Source: JANQNX01 sp040217095
GTDB lineage: Bacteria; Pseudomonadota; Gammaproteobacteria; Eutrophobiales; Eutrophobiaceae
NCBI GenBank assembly: GCA_965229565.1
Contig: OZ245888.1
Coordinates: forward strand, 2,294,001 to 2,358,000
DNA length: 64,000 nt
Direction: 5' to 3'
Shown: in pieces, positions 1 through 9,113 of the stretch
How the letters are laid out: each line of letters opens with the position of its first letter
How positions within the stretch are numbered: position 1 is the first letter of the stretch
Notes under the pieces: model-generated
Told to the model about the DNA's origin: nothing
Databases searched by the model: none
Seen by the model: the letters and a program-made list of their open reading frames with translations, nothing else
Made by a program: the position numbers and the translations under genes

Positions 1-356
1 ATACGTATTGCCTCCAGTACGCGTAATGCGCCCAGTGCATCCGAGTTGGCCGTGTACTCGGGTTCCTCGAAGGACACTGCCACGTGACTTTGTGCCGCGA
101 GGTTATAGATTTCATCCGGCTGCGATTCCTGGATCACCCGGACCAGGCTGGAGGAGTCCGTCATATCGCCATAGTGAAGGATCATGGTCCTGCCCTCGAC
201 ATGCGGGTCCTGGTACAGGTGATCGATACGATCCGTGTTGATTAACGATGCCCGACGTTTAATACCATGGACGATGTAACCCTTGTTTAATAGAAACTCG
301 GCGAGGTAAGCCCCGTCCTGGCCGGTAATGCCGGTAATTAACGCTGTCTTTCCCAT
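1..356 (-). CDS. gmd: GDP-mannose 4,6-dehydratase, N-terminal part
   Basis: The minus strand reads in frame from an ATG at 356 through the window edge, giving the first 118 residues of an extended short-chain dehydrogenase. The N-terminus has the Rossmann motif GITGQDG followed by AYLAEFLL, then KRRASLINTDRIDHLY and an ILHYGDMTD segment, which is the typical Gmd start. The family converts GDP-mannose to GDP-4-keto-6-deoxymannose with bound NADP in the cytoplasm, feeding GDP-fucose, GDP-rhamnose or related sugars for surface polysaccharide. It lies 42 bp downstream of pfaA on the same strand, so it could be cotranscribed, but a perfect palindrome at the pfaA stop may separate them. The C-terminal two thirds lie outside the window. 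Confidence 0.9.
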   Translation of the reverse strand, partial: MGKTALITGITGQDGAYLAEFLLNKGYIVHGIKRRASLINTDRIDHLYQDPHVEGRTMILHYGDMTDSSSLVRVIQESQPDEIYNLAAQSHVAVSFEEPEYTANSDALGALRVLEAIR

Positions 357-398
357 ATCTGCTCTTTGATTGTAATTATTGAAATTAAGATGGTATGG

Positions 399-416
399 CT
401 AAGCCTGCAGGCTTAG
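399..416 (-). terminator. 18-bp perfect palindrome over the pfaA stop codon
   Basis: CTAAGCCTGCAGGCTTAG is a perfect palindrome that includes the pfaA TAG stop. As RNA it folds to a 7-bp stem with a TGCA loop. No U tract follows on the minus strand, so it may be a weak terminator, a processing or mRNA-protecting hairpin, or chance. Confidence 0.3.
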
Positions 417-3400
417 ATCATTGGCCTTGAATGCCTTTTGCAGGGAACCGTCACGAATACATTCGTAGCCATCTATCAGGGCGATAAGCTTGCCATTTTC
501 ATCCAGGAATTCAATTGCCGCCCGGGCCTGCATGGCCGTATGTTCTTCTACCCTGGCAACAACTTTCACACCACTGCTCGGGAAACTGCGCTGGTACTGA
601 CGGTAACGCGCAATCGCGGTAGGCAAAGAACCAATGCCCTGCTGCTCAAAACTCCACAGGATCATCATCTGGAAGGCAGAATCAAGTACCAGCGGATCGG
701 TTAACCAGCTGGAACGGATTGGTTGTGACATCCAGTTTGCAGGTGACGGTGCTGCATTAACATCAGCAACAATACCCTGTTCGCTACAATGGGTAACCTG
801 CCTGATCCCCTGCAGGTGATGACCATGGAACAACTGGCCGTTCTGGTAATAGGCACCCTGCTCTGCCTGGTATTCCTGCTGCACCGGGTCAAGTTTTGGC
901 AAGATACTTTTGTTTACTGTATCAGACAGGACAATGGTCGCCGTGGCATGGATAAATTTTTCCGAACGTAGCTCAACAGGTATCAATGCCACATCACCCT
1001 GTTGCATCATTTTACCCGCGAGGATACGCAACTGGATCTTTTCATCGGCATTCAGCGTCACGCCCTTCGTCACGCGAAAATCATCAAAGCCATGAAACTG
1101 CATGCCGGGGTTCAGGTGCAAGGCGCCATGCGCAAACCATTCTATGATTACTGCAACCGGCAACACTGCCTGGCCATTCATCACATGTGACTGCAGGAAG
1201 GAATAACTGCTAACCGACAACTCGCGTTCGAACGCCAGTGTGAATTCCGACTCTTTACGTGGGAGTAGCGGAGTATCTCCTGCTTGCTGGTATTCACCCA
1301 GTACGACAGTCTCCACGGGTCCGTTGCTTTCAATTTCATTGACCAGGTATTCAGCACCGGCGCGGAGACCAATTACGCCAACACCTTCATCGGCAAACAG
1401 TTTTTTCAAGGCAGGAGTCACCATACCGCCATCCCATGGGCCCCAGTTGGCTGACACCACCTTGCAATTATCACGTTGCAACTGCTCACGCTGTGCCATC
1501 TTGTTTAACACCTCGTTGGCCACGGCGTAATCAACCTGGCCTTTTCTACCCAGCCGCGCGGTCGTTGATGAAAACAGTACGATCAGTTTCAGGTCATCAT
1601 TAGCAGTCGCTGACAGCAGATTCTCCAGGCCATCCACCTTGGTATTGAATACCTGGTTGAACTGCTCCTGCGTCTTGTCCTCGATCAGGCGATCGGCAAG
1701 AACGCCGGCAGCATGAATAATGCCGGTCACGTTGCCAAGATCGATTCGCGCCAGGTCTATGACATTACTGACCGCATCCGCATCACTAATATCAACACTG
1801 GCATAACGAACCAGTGCATCGGCAGCTTCAATCCTGTTCAGGGTATTGAGTATTTCACGATTGGCCAATACGGCCTTGTACTGCGATTCCAGTTCCGCGG
1901 GTTTCAGTTTTGTCTCTGCGTGCGCCAGCAAACGTTGCTTGATAGTGGCTTCGTCGCTCACTTCCTGCAGCCATTCAGGTTCTTGTTCAGGCTCCGGACT
2001 ACGTCCCAGTAACAACAATTTACAGTGGTAGGTTTGTGCAAGCTCAACGGCAACTTCCGCTGTTACGCCACGGGCACCACCGGAAATAACGACCAGGTCC
2101 TCATTACTTAACAAGGCAGGCTCTGCAACCGCAGGCAATCGCTGTTGTTCAAGTACAGGCTGCAAGGTTTTGCCCTGGCGTAACCCTGCTTCAAGCGGAC
2201 CACCAAACAGCAGTTCTTCAACCAGGGCTTCTGCATCAGCATATTCCTTTGCATCAATATCTACACACTTACAGTTGACCTGCGACCATTCCTTGTCGGC
2301 CGATTTAACCATGCCGAACAGGCCTGCCTGCATGGCGTGACCTCGCAGGCTGGAGTCAAAACCGAAACCACCGCCGAGTGTGGTGACCGATGCCAGTAGT
2401 CCGTTGCTGTCTTTAATCGAGGGCGCGCAATGTTGTAGCAACTCAAACGCCTTTAACAGGAATTGTTTGTCTGGGTTGGCAAGCGCGCAAATAATCAGGC
2501 CGCCAAGCGGACCTGTTGGTATATCATCGAGGCTAATTACACTTGCCTGGTAACCTTGTTGCTGCAGGCATTCAACAATATTGCTGCATAGCTCGCTACC
2601 ATCCTCGGTAACGAGTATGGGTTTTGTCTTATCCAGCACCAGTTGCGGCCTGTCCTGGAAGGCGACCGGCTTGAGTCGGATGATGTTTCTTTGCAGCGGT
2701 GCTTCTGTTGCAGGTGGTATTTCTACACCCTGTTTAACATCAGAATCAGCTGTTGTAACTGGCGTTTGCGTCTTTACCGGTTCAGCAACTATCTCGGTCT
2801 GCATGTAATCAATAATCTGCTGCAACGTCTGCAAGGTCGCCAGGTTATCAGCAGAGACAACCGGTAAGTCCGGCATACGTTCTTGCAAGGCGGACAAGAT
2901 CTCCACGCGCTTGATCGAGTCGATACCAAGGTCGCCATCCAATTGCATGTCCAGGTTCAGCATTTCTGCCGGGTAGCCCGTTTTGTCTGCGACCACCTCT
3001 AGCAAGATGGTAGGTAAGTCGCCCCCTGTTGAGTCCGTTGTAACAGCCGGTACAGTTGCAGCCTCAGCATCAGTGGCGCTGAACATGTCGATAATCGACC
3101 CCAGGGTTTGAATACTGGCCAGCTCATCGGCACTGACGGTGGGTAACTCGGGCATACGTTCCTGCAGGGCGGACAGGATCTCCACGCGCTTGATGGAGTC
3201 GATACCAAGATCGCTATCAAGTTGCATATCAAGCGACAACATATCCACGGGATACCCGGTCTTGTCGGCTACGACTTCAAGTAGTGTATTGTCAAAGCCC
3301 GTGGGCATAGACGAGAATGCCTCGGTCTGACCTGCAGGCTCGGCCGCGGGCATTGGCTGACCGGCAAATAATTCAGTAATGGAACGCAACGTTTGTAACT

Positions 3401-6400
3401 GCGCCAGCTCGTCGGCGGCTACCGTTGGCAGCCCCGGTATGGCTTCCTGTAATGCGGACAGGATTTCAACGCGCTTGATGGAGTCAATACCGAGGTCACT
3501 GTCGAGGTGCATATCCAGTTCCAGCATCTCCAGCGGGTAACCGGTTTTTTCAGCGACAATCTCCAGCAGTGTATTGTCGAATTCTCCGGCAGTGTTTCCG
3601 GTTTTTGCATCATCTACTGGCGCTGAGGTAGTGCCAATATCATCGGGTTTGCCGGCGGCTATAAATTCAACAATATGCTGCAGGAACTGGAACGTACCCA
3701 GCTCTTCCGGTTTGATGACCGGCGACCAGGGCAACTGCTCCTGCAATGCTGACAGGATCTCCACGCGCTTGATGGAATCGATACCAAGATCGGTATCCAG
3801 GCTCATTTCCAGGCTTAACATCTCCAGCGGGTAGCCGGTTTTTTCCGACACGACTTTCAATAACAGGTTATCGATATCGAAGTCCTGGTGTTGTTCGAGT
3901 CGTTCCCTCGTTTCCTTGATCTCCTTGATAACCGCGGGCGATTCAACAGCTGGTTCTTCCGTTTTTGGTGCTGGCGCCGGTTCGGATGCCGTCGTGACGG
4001 GGGCACGGCTCACTTCCGGGACAGACGTTGCTGGCAAACTGCCGCCGGAGAGCAAGGCCTGTTGCTGTTGCAACAAGGAATGGATCGTCTTCTGGGCGGT
4101 TTCCTGTCCTTCCAGGTATTGCTGATGCAAACGTGCGGTCTGTTCCTGCATTTTCTGTAACGCAAGAATGCTTTGTTGTGTTGCCTGCAGCAGGTTCGGG
4201 TTGGTTATCGGTGTGCCACCCGCATCCTGTTTACCAATGTCAGTAGCTGCCTGCTGCGTTTTCGTCTGCGTGGTATTCATCATGTTGTTGTCTGTTTCCA
4301 TACGAGGTTGTCGAGGCGGCCTTTGCGGTCTTGTCTGCATGATATTGGCACCATTAATCGATACTGTGAGTGCCGGCCTGGCGTTCGGATCTGGCCTTTC
4401 CAGTTCGGCACAGGCTGCATCCCATTTATCCAGCCCAATCTTTTTACCCGAGGACGCCAATGCGGCAAGGACGCATGCCAGGTCCAGCTGTCCCTGCTTT
4501 TTGCCCCTTGAGGCATCAACTGCCAGCGTAAGTCCAGGTCTGTCCTTAAGGATGGCATCAACCAGGCCCGTGAGTGTCTTACCCGGGCCAACCTCGATAA
4601 AGGTGCGCACGCCTTCTGCATAGAGTTTTTCTACCTGCTCGACAAAACGCACCGGGTTGGCCAACTGCGCGGACAGGAGTTTCTTCTGTGAATCAATACC
4701 GCCAGGGTAGGCCTCGGTTGTGGTATTCGATAGCACCGGCATGGTGTTCTTGTGAAACTGGATCTCACCTACCGCTCTTGCAAAAGGCTTGGCTGCATCG
4801 GCGACAAATTCGCTGTGAAATGCCGCAGCAACCGGTAAGCGAACAGTGCGTAATTTCTCTGTAGCAGCGATCTCGTTGAACGCCTCAACCTGCTCACTGG
4901 CACCGGACAACACCACCTGCTCCGGTGAATTATGATTGGCAATGACCAGCTTTATATTATGTTTATCCAACAGCGTTCTTACACGATCAATATCCGCGAC
5001 AACGGCAAGCATCGCACCACGGTCACCCTCACCCTGTCCCATTAATTTTCCGCGCAGGCGTGACAGGGTATGAAACGCGGTCTCGTCGTAAAAACCGGCT
5101 ACGTGCAAGGCAGTGAGTTCACCGTAACTGTGACCAATGGCAATATCAGGTTTCACATCGAAATGCCCAAGCACATGGAAACAACCGGCACTCACAGCAC
5201 CAATGGCTGGCTGGGCATGCTGTGTTTGTCGTAGTGTTTCTTCCTGTCGCTTTCTATCTTCTGTACTGAATACCGGTATCGGATAAATCACATCGGTAAG
5301 CGACTGTCCTGCATTGGCGTCGGCAAAGTCTTCATCAGCACGTTGTAACAGGTGGAAACATTCCGGAAACTGGCAGGCCAGGTCACGCAACATGCCAACA
5401 TACTGTGAACCCTGGCCGGGGAACAAAAAGGCCGTTTTGTCGGTTTGCGTGCCCGTGCCGTAAAAAGCATGGCCGGTCTGCCATGCTGTATTTGCATCCT
5501 CGTTAATACGTGCAGTTGCGTCGGCAAGCAGTTTATTGACATCGGTCTTGTCTTTTTCAATCACCAGCAACAGGCGCTGTTTGGCTTCCGGCTTGAAAGT
5601 CTGGCAACTGTCGTAACAATAAAAGCGTAAGGCATTCCATGAATCGATAACTTGCTTGCCAGGCAGTTGTTTAAGTAATGCCTCGCTACTATCAGCAGAT
5701 AGTGCCAGCATTAAAACGTGGCCATCCCAGTCGACTTCTGTTTTATCGGCAACGGCTTCTTCCAGTACACAATGGAAATTACTGCCTCCAAAGCCAAATG
5801 AACTGAGGGCCGCGCGTCGCGGCGTTTCCATTTTCTTGATCCATGGCCGCTTGATGGTATTCAAATAGATCGGTGCCGTACCCGGGTTGAGTATCTCCAG
5901 CGGTTCATCCACCTTGATGCTGGGCGGCAAGACCTTGTGCTTCAGTGACAGCGCTGTCTTGATAAGTCCGGCCACGCCGGCCGCGGCCTTGGTATGGCCA
6001 ATCATGGATTTCACGGAGCCAATGGCACACCAGGTTTCACCTTCGTTATCAGAAGAATAAACGCCCGATAATGCGCGGGCCTCCACTGCATCACCTACCG
6101 CGGTTCCGGTACCGTGGGTTTCAACCAGTTCAATACTGCGTGGCGATACATCAGCCTCGCGATAGGCATTCCACAGGGCCTTGGTCTGGCCATCGGCACT
6201 GGGCGCATAAATCGCGTTGCCACGACCATCGGATGAAGATCCCATGCCTTTTAATACTGCGTAGATCCTGTCGCCGTCACGCTGTGCGTCATCAAGACGT
6301 TTCATGATCACGGCGCCCAGTCCCTCACCAAGGATGGTGCCATCCCCGTCTTTTGCAAACGGTCGGCTGTTACCCGTGGGTGAGAGGGCCGGCGTCTTGC

Positions 6401-7172
6401 TGAAACACATGTACATGAAGATATCGTTGAAGGTATCCATGCCACCGGTAATGGCCATGTCGACGCGGCCGGCACTGAGTTCCAGGGCGGCAAGATGTAT
6501 CGCACTTAACGAGCTGGCGCAGGCAGCATCGACAACGCAGTTGGTACCCCCCAGGTCAAAGCGGTTGGCAATGCGCCCGGCTGCAACGTTACCAAGTAAA
6601 CCGGGGAATGAATTTTCCTGCCAGGGCACATAGCCATCGGCTATACGCTGGACGACGTCTTCCGTTGTTTCCGGATCGACACCGGCATCCTGTAACGCCT
6701 TGCGCCATATTGGATGACCCAGGCGCGCACCCAGCGGTATCACCAGTTCCAGTGTGCCGGTCACACCCATGATGACGCTGGTGCGATCACGGTTAAATTC
6801 GCGCCCGTCGCCGGCATCTTTCGCCGTGGAATAACCGGCATCCAACAGGGCGTCGCGTGCAACGACCATACCCAGTAGCTGGGTAGTGTCGGTTGCCTCG
6901 ATATTATTCGGGCTCATGCCATACAGCAGCGGATTAAAATCAACCGGGTCGATAAAACCACCGCGCCTCGCATAAGTCATATCCGGCCTGGTCTGATCAT
7001 CATCAAAATAGTCGCTGACCTTCCAGTGCGTATCCGGCACATCACCTATCGCATCCACTCCTTCCCGAATATTGGCCCAGTATTCTTCCGGGTTACTCGC
7101 CTTTGGGAACAGGCAACCAATACCGACAATCGCCAATGGAACCATGCTGTTTTTATTTTCTTTGTCGGCCAT
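399..7172 (-). CDS. pfaA: PfaA-like polyunsaturated fatty acid synthase / iterative type I PKS (KS-AT-4xACP-KR-DH)
   Basis: A 2257-residue multidomain synthase. Order: ketosynthase about 10-470 (Cys218 in DAACASS, His353 in THGTGT, His393); acyltransferase about 580-880 (GHSYG, Ser682; His786); a Q-rich coiled-coil linker about 990-1045; four acyl carrier domains with LGIDSIKR phosphopantetheine sites at Ser1133, 1231, 1326 and 1419; ketoreductase about 1690-1920 (SGGARGVTAEVA nucleotide site, Ser1868-69 and Tyr1882 region); and a C-terminal hot-dog dehydratase (HxxxGxxxxP at His1996, DxxxQ at Asp2164). This is the PfaA layout of omega-3 PUFA synthases, with few ACPs and therefore short for the family (2500-2800). 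It starts 2 nt after the pfaD stop, implying translational coupling. PfaB and PfaC partners are not in the window, so the product (PUFA or another polyketide lipid) is open. Confidence 0.9.
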   Translation of the reverse strand: MADKENKNSMVPLAIVGIGCLFPKASNPEEYWANIREGVDAIGDVPDTHWKVSDYFDDDQTRPDMTYARRGGFIDPVDFNPLLYGMSPNNIEATDTTQLLGMVVARDALLDAGYSTAKDAGDGREFNRDRTSVIMGVTGTLELVIPLGARLGHPIWRKALQDAGVDPETTEDVVQRIADGYVPWQENSFPGLLGNVAAGRIANRFDLGGTNCVVDAACASSLSAIHLAALELSAGRVDMAITGGMDTFNDIFMYMCFSKTPALSPTGNSRPFAKDGDGTILGEGLGAVIMKRLDDAQRDGDRIYAVLKGMGSSSDGRGNAIYAPSADGQTKALWNAYREADVSPRSIELVETHGTGTAVGDAVEARALSGVYSSDNEGETWCAIGSVKSMIGHTKAAAGVAGLIKTALSLKHKVLPPSIKVDEPLEILNPGTAPIYLNTIKRPWIKKMETPRRAALSSFGFGGSNFHCVLEEAVADKTEVDWDGHVLMLALSADSSEALLKQLPGKQVIDSWNALRFYCYDSCQTFKPEAKQRLLLVIEKDKTDVNKLLADATARINEDANTAWQTGHAFYGTGTQTDKTAFLFPGQGSQYVGMLRDLACQFPECFHLLQRADEDFADANAGQSLTDVIYPIPVFSTEDRKRQEETLRQTQHAQPAIGAVSAGCFHVLGHFDVKPDIAIGHSYGELTALHVAGFYDETAFHTLSRLRGKLMGQGEGDRGAMLAVVADIDRVRTLLDKHNIKLVIANHNSPEQVVLSGASEQVEAFNEIAATEKLRTVRLPVAAAFHSEFVADAAKPFARAVGEIQFHKNTMPVLSNTTTEAYPGGIDSQKKLLSAQLANPVRFVEQVEKLYAEGVRTFIEVGPGKTLTGLVDAILKDRPGLTLAVDASRGKKQGQLDLACVLAALASSGKKIGLDKWDAACAELERPDPNARPALTVSINGANIMQTRPQRPPRQPRMETDNNMMNTTQTKTQQAATDIGKQDAGGTPITNPNLLQATQQSILALQKMQEQTARLHQQYLEGQETAQKTIHSLLQQQQALLSGGSLPATSVPEVSRAPVTTASEPAPAPKTEEPAVESPAVIKEIKETRERLEQHQDFDIDNLLLKVVSEKTGYPLEMLSLEMSLDTDLGIDSIKRVEILSALQEQLPWSPVIKPEELGTFQFLQHIVEFIAAGKPDDIGTTSAPVDDAKTGNTAGEFDNTLLEIVAEKTGYPLEMLELDMHLDSDLGIDSIKRVEILSALQEAIPGLPTVAADELAQLQTLRSITELFAGQPMPAAEPAGQTEAFSSMPTGFDNTLLEVVADKTGYPVDMLSLDMQLDSDLGIDSIKRVEILSALQERMPELPTVSADELASIQTLGSIIDMFSATDAEAATVPAVTTDSTGGDLPTILLEVVADKTGYPAEMLNLDMQLDGDLGIDSIKRVEILSALQERMPDLPVVSADNLATLQTLQQIIDYMQTEIVAEPVKTQTPVTTADSDVKQGVEIPPATEAPLQRNIIRLKPVAFQDRPQLVLDKTKPILVTEDGSELCSNIVECLQQQGYQASVISLDDIPTGPLGGLIICALANPDKQFLLKAFELLQHCAPSIKDSNGLLASVTTLGGGFGFDSSLRGHAMQAGLFGMVKSADKEWSQVNCKCVDIDAKEYADAEALVEELLFGGPLEAGLRQGKTLQPVLEQQRLPAVAEPALLSNEDLVVISGGARGVTAEVAVELAQTYHCKLLLLGRSPEPEQEPEWLQEVSDEATIKQRLLAHAETKLKPAELESQYKAVLANREILNTLNRIEAADALVRYASVDISDADAVSNVIDLARIDLGNVTGIIHAAGVLADRLIEDKTQEQFNQVFNTKVDGLENLLSATANDDLKLIVLFSSTTARLGRKGQVDYAVANEVLNKMAQREQLQRDNCKVVSANWGPWDGGMVTPALKKLFADEGVGVIGLRAGAEYLVNEIESNGPVETVVLGEYQQAGDTPLLPRKESEFTLAFERELSVSSYSFLQSHVMNGQAVLPVAVIIEWFAHGALHLNPGMQFHGFDDFRVTKGVTLNADEKIQLRILAGKMMQQGDVALIPVELRSEKFIHATATIVLSDTVNKSILPKLDPVQQEYQAEQGAYYQNGQLFHGHHLQGIRQVTHCSEQGIVADVNAAPSPANWMSQPIRSSWLTDPLVLDSAFQMMILWSFEQQGIGSLPTAIARYRQYQRSFPSSGVKVVARVEEHTAMQARAAIEFLDENGKLIALIDGYECIRDGSLQKAFKANDLSLQA
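2820..3880 (-). repeat. Tandem ACP-encoding repeat (4 units) inside pfaA
   Basis: Four in-frame direct repeats encode the ACP domains. Phosphopantetheine-serine codons fall near 3776, 3482, 3197 and 2918, giving unit lengths of about 294, 285 and 279 bp. The plus-strand block ccacgcgcttgat recurs, with small changes, in every unit. Such arrays expand and contract by recombination. Confidence 0.85.
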
Positions 7173-7174
7173 AG

Positions 7175-8851
7175 CTACGCTTCCAGGTAAGCCTGGATGT
7201 CAGTTAGTTGCATCGGGGTAAATTGTTTCAATTCGACCGGTAAGGTGACACCTTGTTTGCCGAGCACTTGCAAGCGATTCAATACCGCGGCGCCAAACAG
7301 GATATTCATGGCAACTGTGACCGCATCACGGCTGGCCGCCTCTTGCAGAAATGAACCACGGGTCCACTCGTTAAAGGCGCCCATGGCAGGGCCACACCAG
7401 ATCTGGTAATCCACCTGCCTGTCTTCGACACCGGCGTTGGCCCAACGCGAAGACAAACCAAGATACCAGCGAAAGATCAGTGCCATTTTATGTTTAGGAT
7501 CACGTTTGGCTTTTTCAACCTGCGACGGATCACGTTCGTTAAAAAAGGATTCGGTATTACGCCAAACTTCATCCAGCGACATCTTGAACACCGTTTTTTC
7601 AAGTCGCTCACGCTCGGCAACAGGTATGGCATCAATCGAATCGTTTTGTTTATAGATTTCATAAAGCTTGTTGCCACGCATAGCAAACATGGTGCCGCGT
7701 TTAAGTACCTGCAGTTTTACACCCATTTCAAACATATCCACCGCCGGTGCCATGGTCACGTCAGCCTGTTCGGCCTCGGCCAGCATCTGCCGGACCGTAT
7801 CAGATGAACCGGATTCACGGCAGGCCTGGTTAACCGTACCAGTAACGATGTAGGCAGCTCCCATGGCAAAGGCACCCAGTGCCGAGGCCGGAGTGGAAAT
7901 ACCACCTGCGGCACCGACCCGCAGTGGTGTTGTATAACGGTATTGTTCCTGTAACTGGTCGCGCAATGCCAGCATGGTTGGTAACAGGGTTATCGCCGGG
8001 CGGTTATCGGTATGACCGCCGGAGTCGGCCTCAACCGTGAGGTCCTGCGCCATCGGGATCTGCGCAGCCATGTCTGCCTGTTCCTTGCTGATTTCATCCC
8101 GCGCCACGAGTTCGGCCAGCAGTTTTTCCGGTGGTGGGCTAAACCACTTGCTGGCAAGTTCTATACGCGAGGCCTTGGCAATAATGCGATTCGGCGCAAT
8201 CACCTGCCCGAGTTCATCACGATAAATGCCTTTCACCCGGTAACGCACTACTGGCAGTGTCAGTTTCATGTAGGCCGAGGTCTCGACCAGGGTCACGCCA
8301 TACTTGAGATAGAGATCAACAACGGCCTCTTCATGGCCTTTCTCATTGGGACTGTAAATCAGGTTGAAGGCATACGGCTTGTCCTGCAATGATTGCTGCA
8401 GGCGCTGGATAGCAGCTTCTATTTCCCGAAGTCCAAGTCCGGCAGCGCCGAACGAGGCCAGCATACCGGCATTGGCGATGGCCTCAACCAGTTCGACCGA
8501 GGCAATGCCATTGGCCATGGAGCCGGTCATGTATGGGTATTGAATGTCGTAATCGTGGCAAAAGCCGCTGTCGCCCAGCGCCAGGATAGACTGGGCCGGC
8601 ACATAGGCCAGCAAATTGGCAGCGTCGGCCGGTACAGCATCGGACCCGATACTGATCGACCCTCCCCTGGCAAGGCAAGGCCCGTTCTCAGCGTCGATAA
8701 CAGAGAATGGCGTGGCCAGCTGGCGCAGGTATTCAGGCAGCTTTTCCAGGGCGAACTGTTCCGAGCCCGGGCCTGGCAACCAGCGACTACTGGCAGCGGC
8801 ACCCGCGTGCCGTTCGCTAACGGGCCTGATAATGATTGGAGTTGAACTCAC
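7175..8851 (-). CDS. pfaD: PfaD-like trans-acting enoyl reductase
   Basis: A 558-residue protein of the PfaD family: an FMN-dependent TIM-barrel enoyl reductase related to nitronate monooxygenases, which reduces double bonds on ACP-bound chains of the Pfa synthase in trans. The glycine-rich FMN phosphate region appears as GAAGGISTPASALGAFAMG and TGTVNQACRESG (about 310-350). The C-terminal third (about 400-558), with MALIFRWYLG and WCGPAMGAFNEW, is typical of PfaD and absent from plain nitronate monooxygenases. Length fits PfaD (about 540). It is the first gene of the minus-strand pair, with pfaA starting 2 nt after its stop. In Shewanella-type clusters pfaD is last (A-B-C-D), so the order here is rearranged. 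Confidence 0.9.
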   Translation of the reverse strand: MSSTPIIIRPVSERHAGAAASSRWLPGPGSEQFALEKLPEYLRQLATPFSVIDAENGPCLARGGSISIGSDAVPADAANLLAYVPAQSILALGDSGFCHDYDIQYPYMTGSMANGIASVELVEAIANAGMLASFGAAGLGLREIEAAIQRLQQSLQDKPYAFNLIYSPNEKGHEEAVVDLYLKYGVTLVETSAYMKLTLPVVRYRVKGIYRDELGQVIAPNRIIAKASRIELASKWFSPPPEKLLAELVARDEISKEQADMAAQIPMAQDLTVEADSGGHTDNRPAITLLPTMLALRDQLQEQYRYTTPLRVGAAGGISTPASALGAFAMGAAYIVTGTVNQACRESGSSDTVRQMLAEAEQADVTMAPAVDMFEMGVKLQVLKRGTMFAMRGNKLYEIYKQNDSIDAIPVAERERLEKTVFKMSLDEVWRNTESFFNERDPSQVEKAKRDPKHKMALIFRWYLGLSSRWANAGVEDRQVDYQIWCGPAMGAFNEWTRGSFLQEAASRDAVTVAMNILFGAAVLNRLQVLGKQGVTLPVELKQFTPMQLTDIQAYLEA

Positions 8852-9113
8852 TATTAACGTATCAATAATGTCTGTATTTACGGGTTTGCAGGCAGCCGGG
8901 AGACACTCCGTGTTTGCATCCAGTCAATTTGAATTGTAATGTGCGCGTCACGTGCCAGCCTAATGATTGAATAGTATCATTTTTTTCAGTCTTGAACCCC
9001 GTAAACGAGTGATCTTTTGGAAATATTCAGGATTCCGTGCGGGCTACTTCTAGGCGTTTGGATCACGCACGGAAATACGGGTTAAGTGATTGTTAAATAA
9101 GACGGATAGTAAC
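8852..9113. promoter_or_regulatory. Divergent intergenic region between pfaD and squalene synthase, with 9-bp inverted repeat
   Basis: This 262-bp spacer must hold promoters for pfaDA (minus) and the hopanoid genes (plus). TTCCGTGCG at 9033-9041 and CGCACGGAA at 9066-9074 form a perfect inverted repeat with a 24-nt interval, ending 39 bp before the chosen start. It could be a split operator or an mRNA stem. I see no convincing sigma-70 pair on either strand. Confidence 0.4.

Noticed and set aside
4168..4623. A 151-codon plus-strand frame opposite pfaA
   Set aside because: It is an antisense shadow of the Pro/Gln-rich linker of pfaA; no ribosome site or family features.
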